Below are positions 5,661-14,390 of a DNA stretch of 14,390 nt, one piece after another. This stretch comes from an uncultured Sphingosinicella sp. (GTDB taxonomy: Bacteria; Pseudomonadota; Alphaproteobacteria; Sphingomonadales; Sphingomonadaceae), in the NCBI GenBank assembly GCA_946886275.1, contig CAMPIH010000045.1, positions 1-14,390 on the forward strand, written 5' to 3'. Both the position numbers and the translations under genes were made by a program. Under the pieces are notes generated by a model that did not search any database, was not told where the DNA came from, and saw only the letters and a list, made by a program, of their open reading frames with translations. How positions within the stretch are numbered: the stretch's first letter is position 1; each line of letters opens with the position of its first letter.

Positions 5661-5688
5661 ATATGGTTCGTGCGATTAGCTTTGCAAG
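5661..5688 (-). promoter_or_regulatory. Sigma-32 (RpoH) heat-shock promoter of the Hsp20 genes
   Basis: On the minus strand CTTGCAA (5688-5682) and AACCATAT (5668-5661) are 13 bp apart, matching the RpoH pattern CTTGAAA-N13-CCCCATNT with one change in the -35 and two at the edge of the -10. It predicts a start near 5655 and so the length of the ROSE-like leader. It drives ibpA and probably the downstream Hsp20 gene. Confidence 0.75.
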
Positions 5689-5783
5689 ACCTATGCGGTT
5701 CGAAGACGCGCTGTCGCCTCCGTCCCACGGCGAAGGAGGCAGGGCATCGAGCAAGGCGGATGTGGATGAAATGGGGAAGGCGC

Positions 5784-5812
5784 TTGGCATCGGGAGTCGC
5801 GACCTTCTATAG
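5784..5812 (+). promoter_or_regulatory. parE promoter with GANTC in the spacer, predicted leaderless start
   Basis: TTGGCA (5784-5789) and CTATAG (5807-5812) are separated by exactly 17 bp. Transcription should begin about 7 bp after the -10, at 5819-5820, which is the A of the parE ATG. There is no Shine-Dalgarno before parE, in line with a leaderless mRNA. A GANTC site (GAGTC, 5794-5798) lies between the two elements, where CcrM methylation and GcrA could act. Confidence 0.6.
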
Positions 5813-5816
5813 CTGA

Positions 5817-8131
<2,315 letters not shown>

Positions 8132-8140
8132 GCGAGCCGC

Positions 8141-8413
8141 TCAGGAGGTACGGGCGCTGACGTCCTCGCCCACTTCGGCCAGGGCCGCCTCGATCATCCG
8201 TTCCCACGTCTCGACGTCGCCGGCCTCGGCCATGGCCGGATCGGGCTCGCGAAGGGTACGGATCACCGACACCGCATCGTCGCGATAGTCGCGCCAGATC
8301 GAGTCGACCCGGTCACCGGCCGAAGAATCCGATCCGCCGGCATTGATGCTGACGACTCGCCCGGCAATGACTCGAGCGATCCGCTCGACGAGGCTGGTGT
8401 TCGAAACCGGCAT
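8141..8413 (-). CDS. 90-residue acidic hypothetical protein
   Basis: The function is unknown. The protein is soluble, with no signal peptide: an N-terminal helix SLVERIARVIAGRVVS (7-22), a Gly/Ser-rich turn GGSDSSAGDRVD (26-37), then a WRDYRDDAVSVIRTLREPDP stretch (40-59) and an acidic Ala-rich C-terminal helix. The WRDY...AxxVIRTLREPD pattern recurs, from memory, in hypothetical proteins of sphingomonads. The ATG at 8413 has a GGGAG Shine-Dalgarno 8 nt upstream, partly held in a small hairpin (8424-8438). It lies downstream of the LysR-type gene on the same strand, 73 bp away, and could be read from that transcript. Confidence 0.75.
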   Translation of the reverse strand: MPVSNTSLVERIARVIAGRVVSINAGGSDSSAGDRVDSIWRDYRDDAVSVIRTLREPDPAMAEAGDVETWERMIEAALAEVGEDVSARTS

Positions 8414-8423
8414 GATTGGTCTC

Positions 8424-8438
8424 CCGAAAGGCTTTCGG
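8424..8438 (-). promoter_or_regulatory. Hairpin over the ribosome site of the 90-residue gene
   Basis: CCGAAA and TTTCGG (8424-8429 and 8433-8438) form a compact stem with a 3-nt loop; on the minus strand its second arm runs into the GGGAG Shine-Dalgarno of the gene starting at 8413. It may dampen translation or act as a weak transcript end after the LysR-type gene. A second inverted repeat, GGCCGC/GCGGCC, lies at 8457-8462 and 8474-8479. Confidence 0.35.
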
Positions 8439-8486
8439 AGGTGAAACGGTGGAAGCGGCCGCGGGTTTCAGCGGCGGCCAAGATGA

Positions 8487-9398
8487 TCAGGCGGCGGCGC
8501 GCCGGGATTGCTGCGCCTGCCTCGCCAGCGCGGTGAGGCGCTCGCCGAGGAAATCCATCACCACCCGGATCCGAGGCGTGTGCCGAAGCCGTTCGTGGGT
8601 AAGAAGCCAAAGCCCGCGCTCGATGTCCGGGTCCGGCGGAAGGCACATGAGAAGGTCCGGATCCATGTCGGCAATGAGGCTCGGAAGCACCGCCAGCCCG
8701 ACGCCGGCGCGGACGGCGGCGAGCAGGCCGGTCGAGGTGCCGTGCTGCATCGCGACCGAATCGGCGAGTCCGTTGCGCTCGAGCCAGGCCCGGTAATAGA
8801 GCCAGACGCCCGGCCCGCCGCCGCCGATGAAGGCGTGCCCCTTCAGCTCCCGCCGGCGGGTCGGCCGGCCATGCGCCTCGGCATAAGCGCGGCTGCAATA
8901 GATGGTCCAATTGTCGGTGGTGAGGCGCCGGCCGACGAGACCGGCGCCGGTCGGGCGATCCGCCATCCGAAGCGCCACGTCGGCCTCGCCGGCGGCGAGA
9001 TCGCGCTTCACCTCGGTCGTGTCGAGCTCGATCCGAATGCCGGGGTGGGCGTCATGAAGGTCCCGCAGAAGCGGCGCGAGCAGGGTGACCGCGTAGATCT
9101 CGTCGACCGTCAGCTTGACGGTTCCGCTCGCTTCGCGCGACTGCGAAGCCGCCCCGTCCGAGAAAGCGGCCGCCGCCACCTCCATCGCCTCGGCGCGCTC
9201 GACCAACGCCTCTCCGGCCGGGGTCAGCCGGTAGCCGGCAGCACGGCGCTCGAACAAGGTGAGGCCAAGTTCGCGCTCAAGCGCCGCGACCCGCCGAGCG
9301 GCCGTCGTCTGGCTGACCCGAAGCGCCTTCCCCGCGGCCAGCGTGCTGCCGGTCCGGGCGACGGCGAGGAAATGACGGAGATCGTTCCAGTCGAGCAT
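8487..9398 (-). CDS. LysR-type transcriptional regulator
   Basis: DNA-binding regulator with an N-terminal winged helix-turn-helix (residues 1-60: DLRHFLAVARTGSTLAAGKA, then VSQTTAARRVAALERELG and LFER), a linker helix (about 60-90) and a periplasmic-binding-protein-like effector domain from about 93 to 290. At 303 residues it has normal length. The effector cannot be deduced. The Ala-rich tail ends QSRRAAA. The ATG at 9398 has GGAG 7-8 nt upstream. It diverges from the urcA-family gene with a 112-bp gap that holds a 16-bp palindrome and a T-N11-A box, so by the usual habit of this family it probably regulates itself and perhaps that neighbour. Confidence 0.92.
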   Translation of the reverse strand: MLDWNDLRHFLAVARTGSTLAAGKALRVSQTTAARRVAALERELGLTLFERRAAGYRLTPAGEALVERAEAMEVAAAAFSDGAASQSREASGTVKLTVDEIYAVTLLAPLLRDLHDAHPGIRIELDTTEVKRDLAAGEADVALRMADRPTGAGLVGRRLTTDNWTIYCSRAYAEAHGRPTRRRELKGHAFIGGGGPGVWLYYRAWLERNGLADSVAMQHGTSTGLLAAVRAGVGLAVLPSLIADMDPDLLMCLPPDPDIERGLWLLTHERLRHTPRIRVVMDFLGERLTALARQAQQSRRAAA

Positions 9399-9410
9399 GG
9401 CCGGCTCCGA

Positions 9411-9426
9411 TCTGCACTTTTGCAGA
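9411..9426. promoter_or_regulatory. Palindrome upstream of the LysR-type gene, candidate operator
   Basis: TCTGCA-CTTT-TGCAGA is a perfect 6-bp inverted repeat, 12 bp upstream of the LysR-type gene's ATG. The position suits autorepression, but it does not itself show the T-N11-A spacing typical of these regulators. Confidence 0.4.
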
Positions 9427-9448
9427 ACAGGCGCGCAATAACAGTGTT

Positions 9449-9465
9449 AGTTTCGAATCGCAACT
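9449..9465. promoter_or_regulatory. T-N11-A box between the LysR-type and urcA-family genes
   Basis: AGTT (9449-9452) and AACT (9462-9465) form a short interrupted palindrome containing T9451-N11-A9463, the classic spacing of LysR-type binding sites. It lies in the middle of the divergent gap, 45 bp before the urcA-family ATG. A GANTC site (GAATC, 9455-9459) is at its centre. T-N11-A is a loose pattern, so the support is modest. Confidence 0.35.
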
Positions 9466-9510
9466 GAGACTAGATGAAGCGGGTCACTCACTCCAGACAA
9501 GGAGCCGAAG

Positions 9511-9843
9511 ATGAAGACCCTCCTCACTTTCTCCCTCGCCGCCGCCGCCCTGGCGCTCACCTCCGCTCCGGCCTTCGCCTTTCCCGAATCCGGTTCCAGG
9601 CAATTGGTGGTGAGCTATGCCGACCTTGACCTGTCCACCCGGCAGGGCGTCCGGATCCTCGACCGTCGGCTGCGGGCGGCGGCCGCGACCGCGTGCGGCC
9701 CGACCTCCGATTTCGATCCCGAAGGCAAGAACGATGCCCGTCTCTGCCGGACCGAGACCCTCGCTCAGGCGCGGGCTCAGCGCGACAGCGCCATTGCCGG
9801 CCTCAACCGGTCCCCGCAGATCGAGGTCGCCTCCCGGCGCTGA
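9511..9843 (+). CDS. UrcA family secreted protein
   Basis: Small exported protein of the UrcA family, named for a uranium-responsive Caulobacter gene; its biochemical role is not known. The 110 residues comprise a Sec signal peptide (MKTLLTFSLAAAALAL to a likely cut after APAFA near 23) and the family core: VVSYADLDLSTRQGVRILDR (33-52) followed by RLRAAAATACG (53-63) and a second cysteine in DARLCR (75-80). Cys62 and Cys79 probably form a disulphide in the periplasm. An AAGGAG Shine-Dalgarno sits 7 nt before the ATG, and an intrinsic terminator follows. The gene is therefore a single-gene unit divergent from a LysR-type regulator. Confidence 0.9.
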   Translation: MKTLLTFSLAAAALALTSAPAFAFPESGSRQLVVSYADLDLSTRQGVRILDRRLRAAAATACGPTSDFDPEGKNDARLCRTETLAQARAQRDSAIAGLNRSPQIEVASRR

Positions 9844-9859
9844 ACAACGGACCCCTCCT

Positions 9860-9892
9860 GGAGGCGGATCCCTCGGGCCGCCTCCCCTTTTT
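9860..9892 (+). terminator. Intrinsic terminator of the urcA-family gene
   Basis: GGAGGCGG (9860-9867) pairs with CCGCCTCC (9878-9885) around a 10-nt loop and is followed by CCTTTTT. It lies 17 bp past the stop codon. Confidence 0.85.
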
Positions 9893-9927
9893 GCGCCGAC
9901 GGACCTCTGCCCCGGCCAGAATAAGGA

Positions 9928-10326
9928 TCAGCTCGCGACCGCCGGAGCAATGAGCGGGAAGCGCGGAATCACCACGGCGAAGGCCGATCCGTCCGCGGCG
10001 ACCATATGATATTGGCCCTCCATCGAACCGGTCGGGGTCGTCAGCGGGCAACCCGAGACATAATCGAAGGATTCGCCCGGCTCGAGCACGGGCTGCTCTC
10101 CGACCACGCCCTCGCCGCGCACCTCATGGCGGCTGCCGCGACCGTCGCTGATGATCCATTCCCGGCTGACCAGCTGAACGGCGCGGCCGCCGTCATTCTC
10201 GATCCGGATATGATAGGCCCAGAACCAGCGGCCCTTGTTCGGCTCCGACTGTTCCGGAAGGTAGGAGACGGAGACCCGAACCGTGATGTCGGCCGTGGTG
10301 GCGCTGTGAGGGAAGAATTCTTTCAC
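9928..10326 (-). CDS. apaG: ApaG protein
   Basis: Small beta-sandwich (fibronectin III-like) protein of the ApaG/DUF525 family, linked genetically to Co2+/Mg2+ resistance and Ap4A metabolism; its exact role is unsettled. The 132-residue product has the usual length and motifs: VSVSYLPEQS (18-27), WFWAYHIRIEN (34-44), GEGVVGEQP with the GxGxxG turn (71-79), and YVSGCPLTTPTGSMEGQY (89-106). The start is GTG at 10326, with AGGAAA in the 31-bp gap after recO as ribosome site. It is the last gene of the uvrC-recO-apaG series. Identification is firm. Confidence 0.95.
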   Translation of the reverse strand: MKEFFPHSATTADITVRVSVSYLPEQSEPNKGRWFWAYHIRIENDGGRAVQLVSREWIISDGRGSRHEVRGEGVVGEQPVLEPGESFDYVSGCPLTTPTGSMEGQYHMVAADGSAFAVVIPRFPLIAPAVAS

Positions 10327-10357
10327 CCGCTTTTCCTGTGACGGGGCGCTGCCGCGG

Positions 10358-11092
10358 TCAACCGCTCATCCGCTTCAGCCGCTCGACGAGCCGCTCGCGG
10401 GCCGCGAGCACGTCCGACTGGCGTTCGATCAGAAGGTCGCGGGCGAGGAAATGGCCGGTCAGCCGGAGGCCGTCGCTTATCTCATCCCAGGCCGGGGTTC
10501 CGGTCCCGCCGAGGAGGAAGGACGGCAGCGGCAGCAGCCGGTCGCGATAGGCCGAAGCGGCGTCCTCGCTGACCGCGCGTCCGCTCTTCGGACTGACGAA
10601 GGCGAGATGGTCGGGCCGGCCGGTAACCGCGCATTGGCCGAGATCGAGGCCGAACCCAAGCTCGCCGAGGACGAGAAGCTCGAACCGAACGAGCGCCGCC
10701 GCCCAGCCGCGGGCGCTCGGCGCCGCCTCGATCGCCGAGAGCACGCCGTCGAGCCCGCTAAAGAGGTTCGGATAAGGCTGGCCCTCGGCAAGGGCGGTGG
10801 CGACCAGGGCGCAGCACCATTCCAGGCCGGCGGCGGCGAGCGGCTCGCCGAGCAGGAAGGCGCGGCTCCGGCTGAGCTCGACGCTGAGATGCGGCAATTG
10901 TTCGTCGGTCCGGGCGCGATATTCCGCCTGGACCTCGTTGCCCGGGACCAGGACCGGCCGAAGGCGCCGCGACTTGCCGCCGCGGACATAGCCCGCCTGA
11001 AGCCCGTCCGAAGGGGTCAATGCCCGCACGATCGCGCCATGTTCGCCGTGCGGACGGACCGCGACGATGATGGCCTTGCTCTCGATCCGCAT
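10358..11092 (-). CDS. recO: DNA repair protein RecO
   Basis: RecFOR-pathway protein that anneals single strands and loads RecA onto SSB-coated gaps. The 244-residue protein has the N-terminal OB-fold (1 to about 80: [35 protein letters not shown]) and the helical C-terminal domain with [20 protein letters not shown] (136-155) and [11 protein letters not shown] near 165-175. The four-cysteine zinc site of some RecO proteins is absent: only a single Cys remains at that place, as I recall for other alphaproteobacteria. The ATG at 11092 begins 2 nt after the uvrC stop, so it is translationally coupled to uvrC; apaG follows after 31 bp. Confidence 0.94.
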   Translation of the reverse strand: MRIESKAIIVAVRPHGEHGAIVRALTPSDGLQAGYVRGGKSRRLRPVLVPGNEVQAEYRARTDEQLPHLSVELSRSRAFLLGEPLAAAGLEWCCALVATALAEGQPYPNLFSGLDGVLSAIEAAPSARGWAAALVRFELLVLGELGFGLDLGQCAVTGRPDHLAFVSPKSGRAVSEDAASAYRDRLLPLPSFLLGGTGTPAWDEISDGLRLTGHFLARDLLIERQSDVLAARERLVERLKRMSG

Positions 11093-11094
11093 GA

Positions 11095-13020
11095 TCAGCC
11101 GGCGGGGTGGAAATAATCGTAGATCCCGCGGGCGGTGGTGCGCGAGATTCCCGGCACCTTCTCGAGATCCTCGAGCGCCGCATTGCGCACCGCCCGGGCC
11201 GTTCCGAAATGCATCAGAAGCGCCTTCTTCCGTCCCGGCCCGATGCCGGGCACCTCGTCGAGCGGGCTTGCGGCGAAATTCTTCGCCCTTTTCTGGCGAT
11301 GGGCGCCGATCGCGAAGCGATGCGCCTCGTCGCGCAGCCGCTGAAGGTAGAAGAGCGTCGGCGAGTTGGGTGGGAGAGTGATCTCGCGCCCGCCGGGAAG
11401 ATGGAAGATCTCGCGGCCGGCGTTGCGGTCCGGTCCCTTGGCGACGCTGACCACCGGCACGTCGTGGACTCCGGCATCCTCGAGAGTCTCGCAGACCGCC
11501 GAAAGTTGCCCCTTGCCGCCGTCGATGAGCAGCAGGTCCGGCCAGTCGCCGCGGCTTCGATCGGGATCCTCGCGCTCGAGCCGGGCGAAGCGCCGGCTGA
11601 GCACTTCGCGCATCATCGCGAAATCGTCGCCCGGAGCGGTTTCGGGCCGCTTGATGTTGAACTTGCGATAGGCGTTCTTGCGGAAACCTTCAGGCCCGGC
11701 CACGACCATCGCCCCGACCGCGCTCGTCCCCATGACGTGGCTATTGTCGTAGATCTCGATCCGCTGCGGCGGCTCGGCCAGCTCGAACAGGTCGGCGACC
11801 TCGCGCAGATTGCGCGCCTGGGTCGATGTCTCGGCGAGGCGCCGGTCGAGCTCCTCCTCGGCATTGCGGCTGGCCTGGCGGATCATCCGGGCCTGCTCGC
11901 CGCGCTTCGGCGCCTTGATCGCGACCCGGCGGCCGGCGCGCTCGGAAAAGGCCTCTTCGATCAGCTCGGTCTCGGGAAGCGGGCGATCGACCAGAACGAG
12001 CCGCGGCGGCGGCATCTCGGCGTAGAACTGGGCGAGGAAGCTCGCCAGCACCTCGTCTTCCGGAATGTCGCTGGTATGGGCCGGGAAGAAGCTTCGATGG
12101 CCCCAATTCTGGCCGCCCCTGATGAAGAAGGCCTGGATGCACATCGTTCCGCCCTTCGAGGCGAGCGCGAAGAGATCGGCGTCGCCGAGCCGCTCGGCAT
12201 GGATCGCCTGGCTGCCCTGGATGTAGGTCAAGGCGCGAAGCCGGTCCCGGAACAGAGCGGCGAGCTCGAAATCCATCGCTTCGGCGGCCTCGGACATCTG
12301 CTTGCCGAGCTTCTGCTGGATCTTCGTCGACCGACCGCTGAGGAAGTCCTTGGCGTCGCGGACGAGCTCCTCATAGCCGGCCTCGTCGATCCGGCCGACG
12401 CACGGCGCCGAGCAGCGGCGGATCTGGTAGAGAAGGCAGGGCCGCGACCGGTTGGCGAAGAAGCTGTCGGTGCAGCTTCGAAGAAGGAAAAGCTTCTGGA
12501 GCGCGTTGAGGGTCTCGCGAACCGAACCGGCGCTCGCGAAGGGGCCGTAATATTGCCCCTTGTGGCGGCGGGCGCCGCGATGGAGCTGGACCCGCGGGAA
12601 ATCATGGTCCTCGCGAAGCAGGATGAAGGGGAAGCTTTTGTCGTCGCGAAGAAGGACGTTGTAGGGCGGGCGATAGCGCTTGATCAGCTGCGCCTCGAGA
12701 AGGAGCGCCTCGGCCTCGTTGTGGGTGGTGACGATCTGCATCGAGCGGGTCTGGGAGACCATGCGCTGAAGCCGCTTCGTCAGCCGGGCGACCTGGGTAT
12801 ATTGGGTGACCCGGTTCTTCAGCGCCCGCGCCTTACCGACGTACAAGACGTCGCCGCGCCCATCCAGCATCCGGTAGACGCCGGGGCGGATCGGGAGGCT
12901 CCTCACCACCGCCCGGATCGCCGCCACCCCCGCGTCGAGATCGGGCTTCTCGCCGCCACGGACGGTGTAAGCGGCCTTTTCCTCGTTGAATCGATCAGGG
13001 GCGTCGGGCGTGTCGGTCAC
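11095..13020 (-). CDS. uvrC: Excinuclease ABC subunit C
   Basis: Dual-incision endonuclease of nucleotide excision repair. The 641 residues show: GIY-YIG nuclease with GVYRM (47-51), LYVGKA (59-64) and Glu109 in the [15 protein letters not shown] region, for the 3' cut; four cysteines at 183, 195, 203 and 207, with the same spacing (12, 8, 4) as the E. coli [4Fe-4S] ligands; a UVR domain (about 232-267) for UvrB binding; the RNase H-like nuclease for the 5' cut ([12 protein letters not shown] and [13 protein letters not shown] segments); and a double helix-hairpin-helix tail with [12 protein letters not shown] and [13 protein letters not shown]. The start is GTG at 13020; the ribosome site is weak. 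Length is normal and nothing is missing. It follows atpF by 77 bp. Confidence 0.97.
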   Translation of the reverse strand: MTDTPDAPDRFNEEKAAYTVRGGEKPDLDAGVAAIRAVVRSLPIRPGVYRMLDGRGDVLYVGKARALKNRVTQYTQVARLTKRLQRMVSQTRSMQIVTTHNEAEALLLEAQLIKRYRPPYNVLLRDDKSFPFILLREDHDFPRVQLHRGARRHKGQYYGPFASAGSVRETLNALQKLFLLRSCTDSFFANRSRPCLLYQIRRCSAPCVGRIDEAGYEELVRDAKDFLSGRSTKIQQKLGKQMSEAAEAMDFELAALFRDRLRALTYIQGSQAIHAERLGDADLFALASKGGTMCIQAFFIRGGQNWGHRSFFPAHTSDIPEDEVLASFLAQFYAEMPPPRLVLVDRPLPETELIEEAFSERAGRRVAIKAPKRGEQARMIRQASRNAEEELDRRLAETSTQARNLREVADLFELAEPPQRIEIYDNSHVMGTSAVGAMVVAGPEGFRKNAYRKFNIKRPETAPGDDFAMMREVLSRRFARLEREDPDRSRGDWPDLLLIDGGKGQLSAVCETLEDAGVHDVPVVSVAKGPDRNAGREIFHLPGGREITLPPNSPTLFYLQRLRDEAHRFAIGAHRQKRAKNFAASPLDEVPGIGPGRKKALLMHFGTARAVRNAALEDLEKVPGISRTTARGIYDYFHPAG

Positions 13021-13097
13021 GAAGCCGGATGTAGGGGATCGGCGAAGCCGCTTCCACAGCCGGCATGCCGAACCCGATCGGTACGGCGACGCCAGGA

Positions 13098-13715
13098 TCA
13101 GCGGCGGGCGAGTTCCGAGATCGTCGAATCCACCATCGCCTTGTCTGCGCCGGCGTCCATCCGCTCGCGGATGAGCTGCTCGGCGGCGGCGGCGGCGGCA
13201 ACAGCGGCCCTGGCGCGGACCTCGTCGACCGCGGCGCGCTCGGCGGCGGCGATCTTGTCCTCGGCCATTCGGGTCCGGCGCTCGACCAAGGCGGCGGCAT
13301 TGGCCTCGGCCTGGCTGACGATTCCTTCCGCCTCGTGGCGGGCGCGGTCGATCATCGTCGCCGCCTCGGCGTCCGCAGCAGCGGACTTGGCTTCATATTC
13401 GGCGCGAAGCGCTTCCGCCTCGGCGCGAAGCTGAGCCGCTTCGTCGAGCTGCTGACGGATCGCGTCGATCTTCTTGTCGAGCGACCTGCCGATCGCCGAC
13501 GGCACCTTCTTCCAGATGAGGAGGGCGAAGACGGCGACCATCGCAAGAGCGACCCAGCCGCTGGCGTCGAGGCCCCAGGCGGTCGGCTCGACGTGGCCGC
13601 CGCCATGATCCTCGGTCGCGCCGACCAGCTCGGCATGACCGGGAGCGGCGTGGCCTTCCTCGGTGTCGCCCTGCTTCACGGAGTCGGTCGGAGGAGGAGT
13701 ATGTACCTCAGCCAT
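13098..13715 (-). CDS. atpF: F0F1 ATP synthase subunit b
   Basis: Peripheral-stalk subunit of the F0 sector, holding F1 still against rotation. Residues 53-67 (WVALAMVAVFALLIW) form the single membrane helix, followed by KKVPSAIGRSLDKKIDAIRQ and a long Ala/Glu/Arg coiled coil to the C-terminus, with Ala-runs coded by GCC/GCG repeats near 13187-13200. The first ~50 residues are a hydrophilic extension rich in His, Glu and Pro (GHAAPGHAE, DHGGGHVEP), longer than in classic b subunits; it should lie on the periplasmic side. At 205 residues it is longer than usual (about 160). The ATG overlaps the end of the b' gene by 8 bp, pointing to translational coupling. uvrC lies downstream. Confidence 0.92.
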   Translation of the reverse strand: MAEVHTPPPTDSVKQGDTEEGHAAPGHAELVGATEDHGGGHVEPTAWGLDASGWVALAMVAVFALLIWKKVPSAIGRSLDKKIDAIRQQLDEAAQLRAEAEALRAEYEAKSAAADAEAATMIDRARHEAEGIVSQAEANAAALVERRTRMAEDKIAAAERAAVDEVRARAAVAAAAAAEQLIRERMDAGADKAMVDSTISELARR

Positions 13716-14202
13716 TGGCCATTGCCGCCTTCACTGCCTGGGCCGCGTCGTCGCGGCCGACGGTGACTCCGGACAGCCGGGCCACCATGTCCTGCGCGGC
13801 CTCCGCCGCGACCGTTTCGATATCGGCCAGAGCCGCGTCGGTCGCGGAGCGAAGCCGGGCTTCCGCCGCCTCGACCTTTTCCCGGATCGCCGAATCGGCC
13901 TGAGCCACGCGCTTTTCGGTGGCTCGTGCGCCCTCCTGCTTGGCGGCGGCGGTGACCTTCAGGGCCTCGGCCCGGCTCTCGTTGATCCGGGTGCGATAGG
14001 CTTCCTCGGTCTCGTCCGCGTCGCGGCGGGCCGCCTCGGCGGCGGCAAGATCCTGGGTGATTCGGCTGTCGCGGGCATCCATCGTCGACATGATCTTCGG
14101 AAGCATCGCCTTGCCGATGCCGAAATAGATGACGGCAAGGGTCAGCGCGAGCCAGAAGAGCTGCGAGTAGAGGACGTCCGAGAGCTGGTTGATCTGAGGC
14201 AT
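13708..14202 (-). CDS. atpF2: F0F1 ATP synthase subunit b'
   Basis: Second peripheral-stalk subunit, found as a b/b' pair in alphaproteobacteria and phototrophs. The 164-residue protein has one N-terminal membrane helix (QLFWLALTLAVIYFGIGKAM, 14-33), then LPKIMSTMDARDSRITQDLAAAE and an extended charged coiled coil; the FWLALTLAVIYF...LPKI pattern marks it as b' rather than b. The ATG at 14202 has a GAAGG-type ribosome site about 9 nt upstream. It overlaps the b gene by 8 bp and follows atpE by a 110-bp hairpin-bearing gap. Confidence 0.9.
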   Translation of the reverse strand: MPQINQLSDVLYSQLFWLALTLAVIYFGIGKAMLPKIMSTMDARDSRITQDLAAAEAARRDADETEEAYRTRINESRAEALKVTAAAKQEGARATEKRVAQADSAIREKVEAAEARLRSATDAALADIETVAAEAAQDMVARLSGVTVGRDDAAQAVKAAMANG

Positions 14203-14246
14203 TTCGGGCCTTCATGTCCCTTCGGTTCGCGGCATTGCCGATCCGA

Positions 14247-14301
14247 GCGGCCTAAGCCGCCTTTTCGAGCAACGCCCTCGCCGGCGGGCGCGAGGCCCGC
14301 C
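14247..14301 (-). promoter_or_regulatory. Hairpins between atpE and the b' gene
   Basis: In the 110-bp gap, GGCGGGC (14283-14289) and GCCCGCC (14295-14301) form a perfect 7-bp stem with a 5-nt loop shortly after the atpE stop. A second, smaller repeat GCGGC/GCCGC (14247-14251, 14256-14260) follows in the direction of transcription. There is no T-run on the minus strand, so these more likely stabilise or tune the atpE message, which is needed in excess, than stop transcription. Confidence 0.5.
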
Positions 14302-14312
14302 ATGCATCGAAC

Positions 14313-14390
14313 TTAACGGGCGTAGAGAATGATCATCGCGACGGCGAACGCGATCAGGCCGAGCAGCTCGGCGGCCGCGAAGCCGATGAA
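14313..14390 (-). CDS. atpE: F0F1 ATP synthase subunit c, C-terminal end only
   Basis: Twenty-five codons and the TAA stop (14313-14315) are visible; the rest is beyond the right edge. They read FIGFAAAELLGLIAFAVAMI followed by ILYAR, the second transmembrane helix of the c-ring subunit. The Glu in AAAELLGL is the proton-binding carboxylate (Asp61 in E. coli). The gene leads into b' and b in the usual F0 order. Confidence 0.92.
   Translation of the reverse strand, partial: FIGFAAAELLGLIAFAVAMIILYAR

Noticed and set aside
5567..5728. Extending ibpA upstream to 5728
   Set aside because: The extension covers the heat-shock promoter and leader, has no ribosome site, and the IbpA-like N-terminus begins at the 5566 ATG.
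13180..13210. GGC/GCC triplet run in atpF as a possible microsatellite
   Set aside because: It encodes an Ala-run in a coiled coil, as is common in GC-rich b subunits, and is short.
11107..13434. A 775-codon open frame on the plus strand opposite uvrC and atpF
   Set aside because: Antisense open frames are expected in GC-rich DNA. The translation is a low-complexity Arg/Ala/Leu/Glu mix, while the opposite strand encodes a full, motif-complete UvrC.

Overview
The window is GC-rich and densely coded, and looks like core chromosome from an alphaproteobacterium, most probably a sphingomonad. The reasons are: a gcrA cell-cycle regulator next to argD and hslO, paired b' and b ATP synthase genes, an UrcA-family secreted protein, a ROSE-like leader on a small heat-shock gene, promoter elements of the TTGAC/CTATAG kind, and hypothetical proteins that resemble sphingomonad ones. 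I see no insertion sequence, prophage, CRISPR array, tRNA or rRNA. The longest gap without a gene is about 250 bp (5567-5819), and it is filled by two divergent promoters and an RNA leader.

Left block (1-4480). On the minus strand, in transcription order, lie a GTG-started ABC-2 permease, a small Arg-rich secreted protein, argD and hslO (cut by the left edge). gcrA diverges from the permease. A previously unlisted 54-residue gene follows gcrA and ends at a perfect bidirectional terminator. The argD upstream region has a good promoter followed at once by a terminator-like hairpin, over which runs a 12-codon reading frame beginning with three Arg codons: a candidate attenuator.

Middle block (4486-8413). 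Two Hsp20 chaperone genes run leftwards from a sigma-32-type promoter through a leader whose last hairpin pairs UUGCU with the Shine-Dalgarno, as in ROSE RNA thermometers. Divergent from it, parE (topoisomerase IV subunit B) has a promoter that puts the transcript start at the ATG, so it should be leaderless, with a GANTC methylation site between -35 and -10. A small membrane protein is coupled to parE by a 4-bp overlap and converges on a 90-residue hypothetical gene.

Right block (8487-14390). A LysR-type regulator and an urcA-family gene diverge around palindromic candidate operators. Then, on the minus strand, come the end of the F0 ATP synthase operon (atpE partial, b', b) and, downstream of it, uvrC-recO-apaG, closely packed DNA-repair genes with apaG last.

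Most of the content is well-known housekeeping. The parts worth a second look are regulatory: the argD leader, the heat-shock leader, the leaderless parE promoter, and a three-armed repeat behind the ABC permease gene.
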